DNA from: CAVQTK01 sp963716455
Lineage (GTDB): Bacteria; Pseudomonadota; Gammaproteobacteria; Coxiellales; Coxiellaceae
Assembly (NCBI GenBank): GCA_963716455.1
Contig: CAVQTK010000007.1
Coordinates: 61,847-125,846, forward strand
Length of the DNA: 64,000 bases
Reading direction: 5' to 3'
Shown here: in pieces, positions 9,361-18,269 of the stretch
Position numbering within the stretch: the stretch's first letter is position 1
Layout: each line of letters begins with the position of its first letter
The notes under the pieces: generated by a model
What the model was told of the DNA's origin: nothing
Seen by the model: the letters and a program-made list of their open reading frames with translations, nothing else
Database searches by the model: none
Translations under genes and position numbers: made by a program

Positions 9361-10105
9361 AAATTCCTCGAATAAATTGACGAAACCTCTCAGTTTGAGG
9401 CCGTTGAAACATTTGGTTTGTATCACCTTGCTCGATAATTTTTCCTTGATCCAAAAAAATTATTTGATCCGCTACCCGCCGCGCAAAATCCATCTCGTGA
9501 GTAGCGATTATCATCGTCATGCCTTTCATAGCCAGTGCTTTAATCAACGGCACCAACTCTAATATAGTTTGTGGATCTAAGGCGGAAGTGGGCTCATCAA
9601 ATAGCATTACCGCAGGATGCATCATCAAAGCTCTTGCAATAGCCACCCTCTGCTGTTGTCCACCTGACAGTTGCTGAGGATAACTTTCTTGCTTATCTCT
9701 TAAGCCTACTTGAGCTAATAAAATTTCGGCTTCTTTAATAGCTTCCGCTTTCATTTTTTTAAGTACCTGGATAGGAGCCTCGATTAGATTTTGTAAAACG
9801 GTGCGATGAGGCCATAAATGAAATTGTTGAAATACCATTCCCACACGTGCACGTAATTCGCGTTGTTTTTTTAGGTTAATGTGTACATTTGGTTGATTGA
9901 ACTCTAAGACACATTCACCAATCTGAATGCATCCAGTGGTAGGACGCTCTAATAAATTCAAACAGCGTAGCAAAGTACTTTTCCCTGCCCCACTCCCACC
10001 AAGTAACGCAGTAATTTGACCGGTTTGAGTCGCAAATGAAACTCCCTTTAATACCGAATTTTGTAAGTAATCTTTTTTTAAATCCTTAACGGAAATTTTG
10101 GCCAT
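9353..10105 (-). CDS. artP: Arginine ABC transporter ATP-binding protein ArtP
   Basis: Cytoplasmic ATPase that powers ArtQM. The 250-residue protein has Walker A GGSGAGKST, Q-loop VFQQFHLWPHRT, ABC signature LSGGQQQRVAIARAL, Walker B VMLFDEPTSALDP and the H-loop ATHEM. It is the first gene of the artPJQM unit. It is transcribed divergently from argR with an ARG-box-like site 35 bp upstream, so repression by ArgR is likely. Confidence 0.92.
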   Translation of the reverse strand: MAKISVKDLKKDYLQNSVLKGVSFATQTGQITALLGGSGAGKSTLLRCLNLLERPTTGCIQIGECVLEFNQPNVHINLKKQRELRARVGMVFQQFHLWPHRTVLQNLIEAPIQVLKKMKAEAIKEAEILLAQVGLRDKQESYPQQLSGGQQQRVAIARALMMHPAVMLFDEPTSALDPQTILELVPLIKALAMKGMTMIIATHEMDFARRVADQIIFLDQGKIIEQGDTNQMFQRPQTERFRQFIRGIYE

Positions 10106-10137
10106 ATCTCTCCAAAATATTCAAATTTTATGCTTAA

Positions 10138-10157
10138 AATTGCATAATAATGCATTA
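10138..10157. promoter_or_regulatory. ARG-box-like ArgR operator upstream of artP
   Basis: The core at 10141-10154 reads TGCAT-AATA-ATGCA, an interrupted palindrome with the 5+4+5 layout of the ArgR consensus TGAAT-WWWW-ATTCA. It lies 35 bp upstream of artP in the artP/argR divergent region. Only one good half-operator was found; the position one helical repeat (21 bp) to the left is a weak match. Confidence 0.55.
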
Positions 10158-10228
10158 TTTACCCGCTGTCAATGCATTTTTTGCAAAAAATATAGTAGTT
10201 TATTCACTATATGATATCGAAAAAGCTC

Positions 10229-10347
10229 CACTAGACTTCTTTCGAAACTCTACTGCTGATGCAAATTTCACATTACTTGCGTGTATGCTCCGGTTTTGCG
10301 CTCCGATGCGCCTTGCACTTTGCTACCAGCAGCGAATTTCGAAGAAG
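10229..10347 (+). repeat. Dispersed AGACTTCTT repeat, copy 1
   Basis: This copy starts AGACTTCTTTCGAAAC and ends with GAAGAAGT, giving terminal inverted repeats. It shares CTACTGCTG, a segment like ACTYGCRTGTAWRCTCCG, and CGCCTTGCA with the copies at about 39735 and 61931. It fills most of the artP/argR intergenic region. The small open frame over it (10150-10419) is not believed to be a gene. Confidence 0.6.
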
Positions 10348-10411
10348 TTACTGTTCACTCTAGGAGCTGCTGTGCTAAACTCTTTGCTCCTTGAACTAAA
10401 AATTTCTATTT

Positions 10412-10885
10412 ATGATTAAACAAAGCCTTCAAACCAAATTGCTTTTTCTTTCAGCTCTTACCGAGATTCTTCGTAAAGGAGTGGCAGCTACTCAACACGA
10501 TATCTGCACTGAATTAATGGCACAAGGCTTCTCCGTTAACCAAAGCAAAATTTCCCGTGCCCTGCATAAATTAGCAGCCATCAAAATAAAAACTCCTCAA
10601 GGTCAGGTGGCATATTGCTTACCTACAGAGCGCCTACCTCCTCCCACTCAAGCCCCTTTAACTGAACTGGTTTTAAGGATTGCCGCCAACGAAAGTTTGA
10701 TTATTATCCAAACCAGTCCTGGTTCAGCTTCGTTAATCGCTCGCCTACTTGATTACCAACATGATGAATCCGAAATTCTCGCCACCTTAGCAGGTGATGA
10801 CACTATTTTTGTGGCTCCTAAATCCATAAAAAGAATCCAGCAAACACTTAAAGAAGTTAAAACGTTACTTGCAGGTATTCATTAA
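10412..10885 (+). CDS. argR: Arginine repressor ArgR
   Basis: Arginine-dependent hexameric transcription factor that represses arginine biosynthesis and uptake genes. The 157-residue protein has an N-terminal winged helix (about 8-75, with NQSKISRAL as the recognition helix) and a C-terminal oligomerisation/arginine-binding domain with SPGSASLIARLLD and the hallmark LAGDDTIF, whose Asp pair binds arginine. It faces artP across the ARG-box-like site, which fits both autoregulation and control of the transporter. Confidence 0.94.
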   Translation: MIKQSLQTKLLFLSALTEILRKGVAATQHDICTELMAQGFSVNQSKISRALHKLAAIKIKTPQGQVAYCLPTERLPPPTQAPLTELVLRIAANESLIIIQTSPGSASLIARLLDYQHDESEILATLAGDDTIFVAPKSIKRIQQTLKEVKTLLAGIH

Positions 10886-11063
10886 AACTCTTATCCTTAC
10901 TTAAGTGACTGACAAATATTGTTTATTTATTCATTATCATGGTTAACTCAATCCCTTTTTTCCCCCTCAAATTGTTAAAAATATTAAAAAATTAATTTTA
11001 ATTTAATATATTGAATTTATACTAGTAATCAAAGAATTCTCAAAAAAACAAATCAGGTAAATA

Positions 11064-11441
11064 ATGAGTAAACAATTACGCTCTGAACTCGAAGCAAATT
11101 TAAGAAGAAAAATGGGATATGATCTTCTTCTCATATCTATGGATAAAAAAGCTAAAATTCAAAAAACATTACAAGAAAATAAACTTGATCAACAACCCGT
11201 TTTAATAAAACAAGGCCAAAATTATTTTATTCATGGATTATCGCCAGAAGGTCAATGGCGACAAATACCATTAAATCCGGCATGCGAAGGTTTAAAGGAA
11301 TTAAAGTTTACTGAACTTTCTCTTTCAAAACGGCCTACAAATATTTCACTATTAAAAGCCAATCAAATACACCAAACATTATCCGCAGGAAATTGCCTTA
11401 CAACAAGGACACTTCCAGATGATATTCATCCCCTACGTTAG
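11064..11441 (+). pseudogene. Disrupted effector-like gene, 5' fragment
   Basis: This 125-codon segment starts at ATG 11064 after a 178-bp AT-rich region and begins MSKQLRSELEANLRRKMGYD. I recognise no domain. The frame closes at a TAG, but the same frame beyond it continues with a protein-like stretch (RFYRLDESDGRLYYSVG), so the stop or a nearby change looks like damage rather than a natural end. It is treated as the start of one long gene reaching 15369. Confidence 0.5.
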
Positions 11442-11781
11442 AGGTTTTATAGATTGGATGAAAGCGACGGGCGTTTGTACTACTCAGTGGGGAAAAATAA
11501 TAATAATGCTGAAATTGGATCCATACTTAAGAGATTACCCACGAGGAATTGTCGTCAATAGTAAAACTTATCCCATTTATAAGATGTGGCAAAAATGGTT
11601 AATTAGTTTAAATCCCCAGGAAGCTACTTATCTTTCTCCATTAGATGAAGAAGCTAGAGATTTATTAATGCCGCCTTCTACGATTGCGGTAGAGCAAAAA
11701 GAGGGGCAAAAAGAGGAGATGAAGGAAGATTTAGAGAAAAGCAAGGGCAAAAGGAGAAAAATTTGTTCGGACTTTTCTTGA
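11419..11781 (+). pseudogene. Disrupted effector-like gene, second fragment
   Basis: This open segment of up to 120 codons lies in the next frame. It contains LDPYLRDYPRGIVVNSKTYP and then a Glu/Lys-rich stretch (EQKEGQKEEMKEDLEK). There is no good ribosome-binding site for an independent start, and the segment overlaps the previous one in a different frame. Its protein-like part begins about where the previous frame fails, so it is best read as the continuation after a frameshift. No domain was recognised. Confidence 0.45.
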
Positions 11782-11889
11782 GAAGAGAATTAAATCTTTC
11801 TAAATCAGATCTAAAAACTCTTGTTCTCAACTATATACAAGGCTCTTTAAATTGCGTACACACCTCTAAAACTATACTTACTGCTGTTA

Positions 11890-12504
11890 ATGGCGCCAAG
11901 TTATGAGCTCAGAGCTAATTTGATACTTCTCATTATATTGCAGATGGTCCCCGCATCCTTTCGCCATTATCTTTTAAGAGGCAAACATTATCGGGTTAAT
12001 GCTATCGGGGGTAAATTTAAATTTCTCATCATAGAGGTTTTAGAACAAGAAGTTAAAACCGATAGCCCAGGAATGGGACGTTTTACCGAAAAAGGATGGG
12101 AAATATTTAATTTAGGCGGAAACATTGAGCCTCTTCTGCAAGAAACTTTAATCCCATCAGCAAGAGAAATTGAAGAAAAAATTAAACGGAATCCAAAACA
12201 ATTTTGCACAGACTTAATTGACAAAATGAAGGCGGCAAGAAAAAAACATCGAGAAAGTTTTGCCTCAGTTTGTGAACAATTGAAAAAAATCAAAACTCAC
12301 GATCCCGCTATCCAAGAAATCCAATGGTATGCTGAAGAAATTAGCGAATTACCGGATGTTATTTTACCGCATTTTACCGCATTTTTAGAAAGCACAATTA
12401 AGTTTCTGCAAAATGATCCCGCAATCAGCGGCATCGAAATACATGCTCATGCCATAGAATATTACACCCAATTAATGCTGCATGAATCAGGAAAAATTAA
12501 ATGA
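11890..12504 (+). pseudogene. Disrupted effector-like gene, third fragment
   Basis: A 204-codon open segment, hydrophilic and helical in its second half (EEKIKRNPKQFCTDLIDKM, then Lys/Glu-rich). The adjoining frame just upstream also reads as protein (FLRRELNLSKSDLKTLVLN, then IADGPRILSPLS), so it too is joined to its neighbours by frameshifts. After 12504 coding potential continues in another frame. No family is recognised; the coiled-coil-like composition is common among secreted effectors of intracellular bacteria, but that is only suggestive. Confidence 0.45.
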
Positions 12505-13467
12505 AACTATTAATGAAATCTATAGGAAGAATTAGATCGTGACTTAAAATCACAACTAGGCCATTGCTATATCGTACAAATTCAAAAAGCAGCTGAAGCA
12601 CATAACCCCATTCGCTACAAATTAGTTGTAGTTATTAAAGAAATAAACCAGAAAATTCAGGAAATTTTTGCAAATAAAGAAGCCTTTGTGTTGAACTGGC
12701 AGTTTAAAAAATATCAAGAACAAGTAGAATCTAAAGCATATCCGCCATTATCTCCTGAAGAATTCGAAAAATCATTTAAAGAAACAACCCCTCATGAAAA
12801 GTTCGAGGAATTATTTAAAGACAATAGCTACTTTGGTATTAGCTGAAGAAATTCACCAACTACAACTATTAAACGACAAAATAGAAGCAAATCAAAAGAA
12901 TTTTTTTGGAGAAACGCAATCAACACAGTCTACAATAGTTCTGTAGATGAAAAATCTAAAGCTTCCTCCAGAAGACAAAAAACATCGAATCTAAAAAAGA
13001 TACCCCTATCCGTCTTAATAATTCTAGAGGATGAGGTAAAATTTTTATCTCCTACTCCTAATACTACTCCTCTTAAAACAGATAAGTCCAGAGGTCAAAA
13101 AATCATCAAAAAAGAAATATTCTCCGAAAATTCATCATGCTAGAAATGAAAGCATCTTGCTAGAAGAAACAGAAAGAAATGGCGCAACACCAGAGCAACT
13201 TCATTTTATTGATATTTTAGGTAATGCAATCGTTACCCTTGATGAAAAAGGTGCACCCAATAAAAGTTTTTACACCGGAATAGCAGGAACGGCCAAAAGC
13301 GTTTTGGCCCTGGCACTGAAAAGGAGTTTCCTTTCGGTATAGGTATTTCATCCGGTCCTCTGTCTAAACCAGATCGTGATTCTTAGTTTCAACAACAAAG
13401 TCAAGTCGAAACGAACTATTGTACCCCTAAGCAAATAGCCCGTATTGGTGTCAACCATTGAACAACT
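12505..13467 (+). pseudogene. Disrupted effector-like gene, heavily frameshifted middle
   Basis: Several short protein-like stretches in different frames follow one another without start codons. One of about 105 codons from 12528 contains QIQKAAEAHNPIRYKLVVV and ends at a TGA near 12843. Another continues LVLAEEIHQLQLLND. A third from about 13157 contains ATPEQLHFIDILGNAIVTLD and FYTGIAGTAKSVLALAL, continuing in a shifted frame as FGIGISSGPLSKPDRD. Together they bridge the fragments at 11890 and 13468. Confidence 0.45.
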
Positions 13468-15369
13468 TTGCCAAGGATGTACTCCGATATTTTCTATGGC
13501 CAAAAACACACAAAAAAGAAGATAAAGAAAAGTAGCTCTCCTGAAGATAAAGAGATTATTAAATGGCTTCTTTCAGGGCACAGTCGGGGTGGAATAATCG
13601 TTCGTTGGTTGCTGAACGGCATCCCAGAGGTCAAACGCGTTAAAATACGACATAATGATACAAATTATACTATAGAAATCAATGCTAAAGGTAAAAGCAT
13701 AAAAATTTTTGCAGCAGAAACTCTGGTAGAAGAATATCAATTGCAAGCGGATGTGATCGATTTAAGCGGCACGACCGGACCTAAAATGAAAGGACGACTA
13801 GATTTCATTGAGTTCTATCCCGAAAATTTTTTGAGTTTTCTAGCTGCAGCTGATAGCAATGTTCCTACCGATAAATGGTATCTCCCCGGCTATGGCACAG
13901 GCATGAAACCACAAAATCAACGTCGTACTTTTTTTGACTATATAACCACACAATTTACCTTATTTGTCCATTTACCTGTTGATCACCCGAGGGTGACCAT
14001 GGCCAAGAAAGATCGAGTCCTGCATATGGAAATAATAGTGCTGCTTAGCTATTTGTATCTTACACATTTAGGTTACACCGTAGATGTAGATAAATTAAAA
14101 ATTCCTTATCGTAGTAAAGGAAAAACAGATAAAGACACTACAACCCGTCTGCTTGATACTACCCTAGAGGATGGAACACTATTTTCTAGCAAGAATTGTG
14201 ATGTGGAAAAATGCTTGCGATCTTTACAAAAAAAATATAGTGAAATGCAGCAACTTGTAAAAGATAAAGTTTATGGCCACAAAGGTATAGGTCCAGTTGA
14301 CATTCGTGAAAAGGACGATAAAGATAAACTCGTTTTACATTCGCAACAACATGCTACTGCTATTGAAGAACGTCTGACTAAGACACTAGCCGCTTCCTCC
14401 TCAGATGGAATGCTCGCAACATTTTTTTCTTCAGCTATTACAGAAGAGGAAATCGCATTTAAAGATTTTGCTCAAACTTTAATGTCAAAAACCGGCCTCG
14501 ATGATCCTGACTGTAAAAATCCAGTTCATGAGGAAACTTTTTTAAAGTTAAAAGTTGCCGCTCATTTACGAGACTCCCGATTTACTGCTCACTTATTCAA
14601 TTTAGTTAACTTGCCTTTTTCTATGCAAAATTCAGAAATGGAAACTGTTAAAGAGGTGGTTGGCAGTCATCAAATCACTGCTTCAACCATCAAAGCATAT
14701 GCTCTCTCTAGAATGAGGGAAATTGAAATGCAATGCCAATCTTTATTGAGCCAAGACTACACTACGGAAGAAACCAAAGAAGCAATTTTAAAAAATCTGG
14801 CTGTTTCTTTCGACAACGATTATAAACAAGGCATGATTGATATTGAAACTTATATTGGCTGTCAAAAAAATTTACTTTCTTTCAAGGAGTTGACACCCTA
14901 TGAAAGTAAAACCACACCTACAGCGAAACTAGTAGAAAGTTTGCTGCAACAATTGATTCATCACCCTCGCTGGAATCACGAAACGACCTTTGGATCAGTT
15001 AAAACTTATATAAGTTCTTGCCGTTTTTTCTCCTGTCGTCGAGCTGTAAATAGCGGATTTTATGGACCAGAGGGAGTAAGGCAATTACGTGAATTAAAGG
15101 AATTCGATTTAGAAACAATTGCCAATATTGCTCAAAATCGGCTTATTAAAACGAGACTAACAAGAAGCCCTGCCACAGAAGATTTTTACAAAATATTGAC
15201 TTTGTTTAATGACCCTGCAATAAAACCCGTGATTATTAAAAGAGCTCTACGCCTATTTGCCGAAAAGCACAATTTCCCAATAACCCTAACACAAAGTAAA
15301 ATACGGGAATTTAAGCAAGAACAGGTTATTAACGAGGTTACTGATAGAAGTGCTATAGAATTGTGTTAA
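13468..15369 (+). CDS. Large hypothetical protein with GHSRGG motif (intact 3' part of disrupted effector-like gene)
   Basis: The longest uninterrupted stretch, 633 codons, of a gene that probably starts at 11064. The ATG at 13468 is only the first Met in the frame. Near residue 36 it has LLSGHSRGGIIVRWLL, a Gly-His-Ser-Arg-Gly-Gly nucleophile-elbow-like motif as in alpha/beta hydrolases. About 130 residues on is a segment with WYLPGYGTG. The C-terminal half is helical and charged. No signal peptide or membrane segment is seen. A type IV secretion effector is plausible for this kind of bacterium, but unproven; the hydrolase idea rests on the single motif. Confidence 0.5.
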   Translation: MPRMYSDIFYGQKHTKKKIKKSSSPEDKEIIKWLLSGHSRGGIIVRWLLNGIPEVKRVKIRHNDTNYTIEINAKGKSIKIFAAETLVEEYQLQADVIDLSGTTGPKMKGRLDFIEFYPENFLSFLAAADSNVPTDKWYLPGYGTGMKPQNQRRTFFDYITTQFTLFVHLPVDHPRVTMAKKDRVLHMEIIVLLSYLYLTHLGYTVDVDKLKIPYRSKGKTDKDTTTRLLDTTLEDGTLFSSKNCDVEKCLRSLQKKYSEMQQLVKDKVYGHKGIGPVDIREKDDKDKLVLHSQQHATAIEERLTKTLAASSSDGMLATFFSSAITEEEIAFKDFAQTLMSKTGLDDPDCKNPVHEETFLKLKVAAHLRDSRFTAHLFNLVNLPFSMQNSEMETVKEVVGSHQITASTIKAYALSRMREIEMQCQSLLSQDYTTEETKEAILKNLAVSFDNDYKQGMIDIETYIGCQKNLLSFKELTPYESKTTPTAKLVESLLQQLIHHPRWNHETTFGSVKTYISSCRFFSCRRAVNSGFYGPEGVRQLRELKEFDLETIANIAQNRLIKTRLTRSPATEDFYKILTLFNDPAIKPVIIKRALRLFAEKHNFPITLTQSKIREFKQEQVINEVTDRSAIELC

Positions 15370-15483
15370 AATACAATTTGAATATTTACCTAAAAGATGT
15401 CCTAAATTCGCAAAAAGGTCACAATCTCCCGCAATAGAGCCTATTGGACAAAATCACCTACATACCGGTACAATATCCGGTCT

Positions 15484-16821
15484 ATGAAAAAACTCTATAT
15501 TAAAACCCATGGCTGCCAGATGAATGAATACGACTCTGGGAAAATGGCCGATGTTCTTAAGACTTCTCATCGGCTTGGAGCTGACGGATCAACCCGAACA
15601 AGCAGATGTTTTATTAATCAATACGTGTTCGGTAAGAGAAAAAGCGCAAGAAAAACTATTCTCTGAACTAGGCCGCTGGCGTCCTTTAAAAAATTCGACG
15701 CCCCCATGTAATTATTGGTGTAGGTGGATGCGTAGCCAGTCAAGAAGGAGATGCCATTGTTAAACGGGCGCCCTTTGTAGATGTGGTTTTTGGTCCACAA
15801 ACCTTACATCGTTTACCCGAGTTACTCACTCATGCGATAGAAAAAAAAACAGCCCGCGGTGGATATTTCTTTCCCAGAAATTGAAAAATTTGACCATCTT
15901 CCAGAACCCCGAGCAGAGGGACCTACTGCCTATGTCTCTATTATGGAAGGCTGCAGTAAATATTGCAGTTTCTGTGTGGTTCCTTATACCCGTGGTGAAG
16001 AAATAAGTCGACCTTTCGATGATGTCATTGCCGAAATTGTTACTCTAAGCGAACAAGGAGTGAGAGAAATTACTTTATTAGGACAAAATGTTAATGATTA
16101 CCGCGGATTAATGTATGATGGCGCATTGCCGATCTCGCGTTACTTATTCATTTTATTGCGGCTATTGATAGTATTCAACGCATCCGTTTTACCACTTCAC
16201 ATCCTTCAGCCTTCAACGATAATTTAATCGCTGCCTATGCAGAAGAGCCTAAACTAGCTAATCATCTTCATTTACCTGTCCAAAGCGGCTCGGATCAAAT
16301 TTTGGCCGCAATGAAACGCAATTACACAACACTAGAATACAAATCTAAAATACGTAAACTTACGCAGGGTTCGTCCCAATATTAGCCTATCTTCAGATTT
16401 TATTGTCGGCTTTCCCGGAGAGACAGATTCAGATTTTCAGGATACGATGAATTTCATCAAGGAAATGGAGTTTGATCATTCTTTTAGCTTTCTCTACAGT
16501 AAACGACCTGGGACTCCTGCCGCCCAATTGGATGACACTATTCCTCTGTCCGAAAAAAAGCAACGCTTGGCCATTTTACAACAACAAGTTAATAAGCAAG
16601 GGTCCCAAATCAGCTCGTCTATGGTAAATACACATCAGCGCATTTTAGTGACGGGTTCATCAAAAAAGACTTCTCAAGAACTTTGTGGACGTACTGAAAA
16701 TAACCGCGTAGTTAATTTCAGCGGTCCTAGCTCCTTGATTGGTCAAATGATTTCTGTCAAAATCACTGCAGCATTAACCAATTCTCTACGTGGTAAATAT
16801 TTAACTAAGGAAGGACAGTAA
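15484..16821 (+). pseudogene. miaB: tRNA-2-methylthio-N6-dimethylallyladenosine synthase MiaB (five frameshifts)
   Basis: MiaB is a radical-SAM enzyme that methylthiolates i6A37 of tRNAs. The translated pieces align end to end with the family: MKKLYIKTHGCQMNEYDSGK, the LINTCSVREKAQEK segment, VGGCVASQEG, FGPQTLHRLPE, the radical-SAM cluster CSKYCSFC near 15951, LGQNVNDYRG, LPVQSGSD, SSDFIVGFPGE and the C-terminal TRAM domain. Frames break at 15571 (extra C), 15688-15693 (A run), 15853-15855 (C run), 16120-16122 (missing base) and 16362 (extra A). No internal stop is explained by substitution alone. It may be a sequencing artefact or a very recent pseudogene. It heads the miaB-phoH-ybeY-corC-lnt cluster. 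Confidence 0.85.
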
Positions 16822-16825
16822 GTAA

Positions 16826-17803
16826 TTGGCGACTTCAGAATCAATTCGACATATCAGTCTCACACCAGCCAATAATCAACGTTTAGCAAGGCTTTGTGGT
16901 GAGCTAGACGAAAATTTACATATTATTGAACGCCATCTTGGTGTTGAAATTAATAATCGTGGGAATAATTTTGAAATTATCGGTATCCCCATGTCTGTAG
17001 ACAAAGCCTGCGAAGTCTTGCAGCAACTCTACACCGATCCCGCTCTTAATCAGGAGCTAACAGAACAACAAATTCAATTACTGATGAAATCCTTGGACAT
17101 GGAATATCAATTTCATCAAGAGGATTATCAAAAAAAATTAATTGAAGCCACCATAAAATTGTCACTTATCAGCGTAAAACCACGTACAGCTAATCAAGCT
17201 CATTATGTCCGCTCTATTCAAAAATTTGATATCAATTTTGGAGTCGGACCATCAGGAACTGGAAAAACCTTTTTAGCCGTTGCTTGTGCCTTAGAGGCTT
17301 TAGAACAAGATGTCGTAAAACGTATTATTTTGGTTCGCCCTGCAGTAGAAGCAGGAGAAAGTTTAGGATTTTTACCAGGAGATTTAGCGCAAAAAATTGA
17401 TCCTTATTTACGACCATTATATGATGCTTTATATGAGATGGCAGGTATTACGGCAGTTACTAAATTGATAAGTAAAGGAGTTATCGAAGTGGCTCCATTA
17501 GCTTATATGCGTGGCCGCACACTAAACGATGCCTTCATCATCCTAGATGAAGGTCAAAACACTTCCAAAGAGCAAATGAAAATGTTTCTTACTCGGATTG
17601 GGTTTGGTTCGAAAGCTGTTATTACCGGCGATATTACTCAAATTGATCTTCCTCATAAAACCGAGTCAGGTTTAAGGCACGCTATAATTTTATTACGCGA
17701 TATAAATGCTATTCGTTTTTCATTTTTTCAAGCAACGGATGTGGTTCGCCATCCTTTGGTTCAACAAATCATTGAAGCTTATGAACGCGAACAACCGCTT
17801 TAA
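16826..17803 (+). CDS. ybeZ: PhoH-like ATPase (YbeZ)
   Basis: PhoH-family P-loop ATPase, 325 residues, thought to work with YbeY in RNA metabolism and ribosome quality control. It has an N-terminal KH-like region (about 20-100), Walker A GPSGTGKTF, and Walker B FIILDEGQNTS, with the family phrases RPAVEAGESLGFLPGD and ITGDITQIDLP. The apparent start is TTG at 16826, four bases after the miaB stop. It overlaps ybeY by 23 bp. The family name is certain; the exact activity is less so. Confidence 0.93.
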   Translation: MATSESIRHISLTPANNQRLARLCGELDENLHIIERHLGVEINNRGNNFEIIGIPMSVDKACEVLQQLYTDPALNQELTEQQIQLLMKSLDMEYQFHQEDYQKKLIEATIKLSLISVKPRTANQAHYVRSIQKFDINFGVGPSGTGKTFLAVACALEALEQDVVKRIILVRPAVEAGESLGFLPGDLAQKIDPYLRPLYDALYEMAGITAVTKLISKGVIEVAPLAYMRGRTLNDAFIILDEGQNTSKEQMKMFLTRIGFGSKAVITGDITQIDLPHKTESGLRHAIILLRDINAIRFSFFQATDVVRHPLVQQIIEAYEREQPL

Positions 17804-18269
17804 AGTTTTTCTGCAAAAAGAAAAAAAGCTAGGTATTGTGATTCCTCCTAAAAAACAATTTGAACAATGGGTAAAAAGTGCCTTACTCCCATCAACTCAA
17901 GCAAACGAAGTGACTATTCGTATTGTTTCAAAACAATCAAGCGCCAAATTAAATGAAACCTATCGGCATAAATCAGGTCCTACTAATGTATTATCATTTT
18001 CTTATCCGGCTATTCCAGGTGATCTCTACCTTTCATTAGGAGACTTAGCCGTTTGCGCAGAATTGGTATTAGAAGAAGCGGCAGAAGAAAAAAAAAATAT
18101 TTTGGCACATTGGGCACATTTAACTGTGCATGGTTTATTACATCTTCAAGGTTATGATCATGAAGAAAAAATGGAAGCACAACAAATGGAATTTTTAGAA
18201 AAAAAAATTTTACTGCAATTAGGCTTTCCTGATCCTTACTCAACCCCAAAAAGGACTGCAAATGAATAA
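17781..18269 (+). CDS. ybeY: Endoribonuclease YbeY
   Basis: Metal-dependent endoribonuclease for 16S rRNA 3' maturation and ribosome quality control. The signature HLTVHGLLHLQGYDH (H3xH5xH zinc site) is complete and the upstream RHKSGPTNVLSFSYP segment fits the family. The open frame extends to 17706, but the ATG at 17781 gives MNANNRFKVFLQ and 162 residues, the normal length. The gene overlaps phoH upstream by 23 bp and corC downstream by 8 bp, implying coupled translation. Confidence 0.95.
   Translation: MNANNRFKVFLQKEKKLGIVIPPKKQFEQWVKSALLPSTQANEVTIRIVSKQSSAKLNETYRHKSGPTNVLSFSYPAIPGDLYLSLGDLAVCAELVLEEAAEEKKNILAHWAHLTVHGLLHLQGYDHEEKMEAQQMEFLEKKILLQLGFPDPYSTPKRTANE

Noticed and set aside
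10150..10419. An 89-codon plus-strand open frame between artP and argR
   Set aside because: It lies almost wholly over the dispersed repeat, has no ribosome-binding site, and overlaps the start of argR; its protein resembles nothing and its composition follows the repeat.
13157..13342. GIAGTAKS considered as a Walker A motif
   Set aside because: It lacks the GxxxxGK[ST] spacing and no Walker B follows; the frame is broken shortly after.
15484..16821. Programmed ribosomal frameshifting as an explanation for miaB
   Set aside because: Five shifts in both directions, without slippery heptamers or pseudoknots at most sites, are not compatible with programmed recoding.
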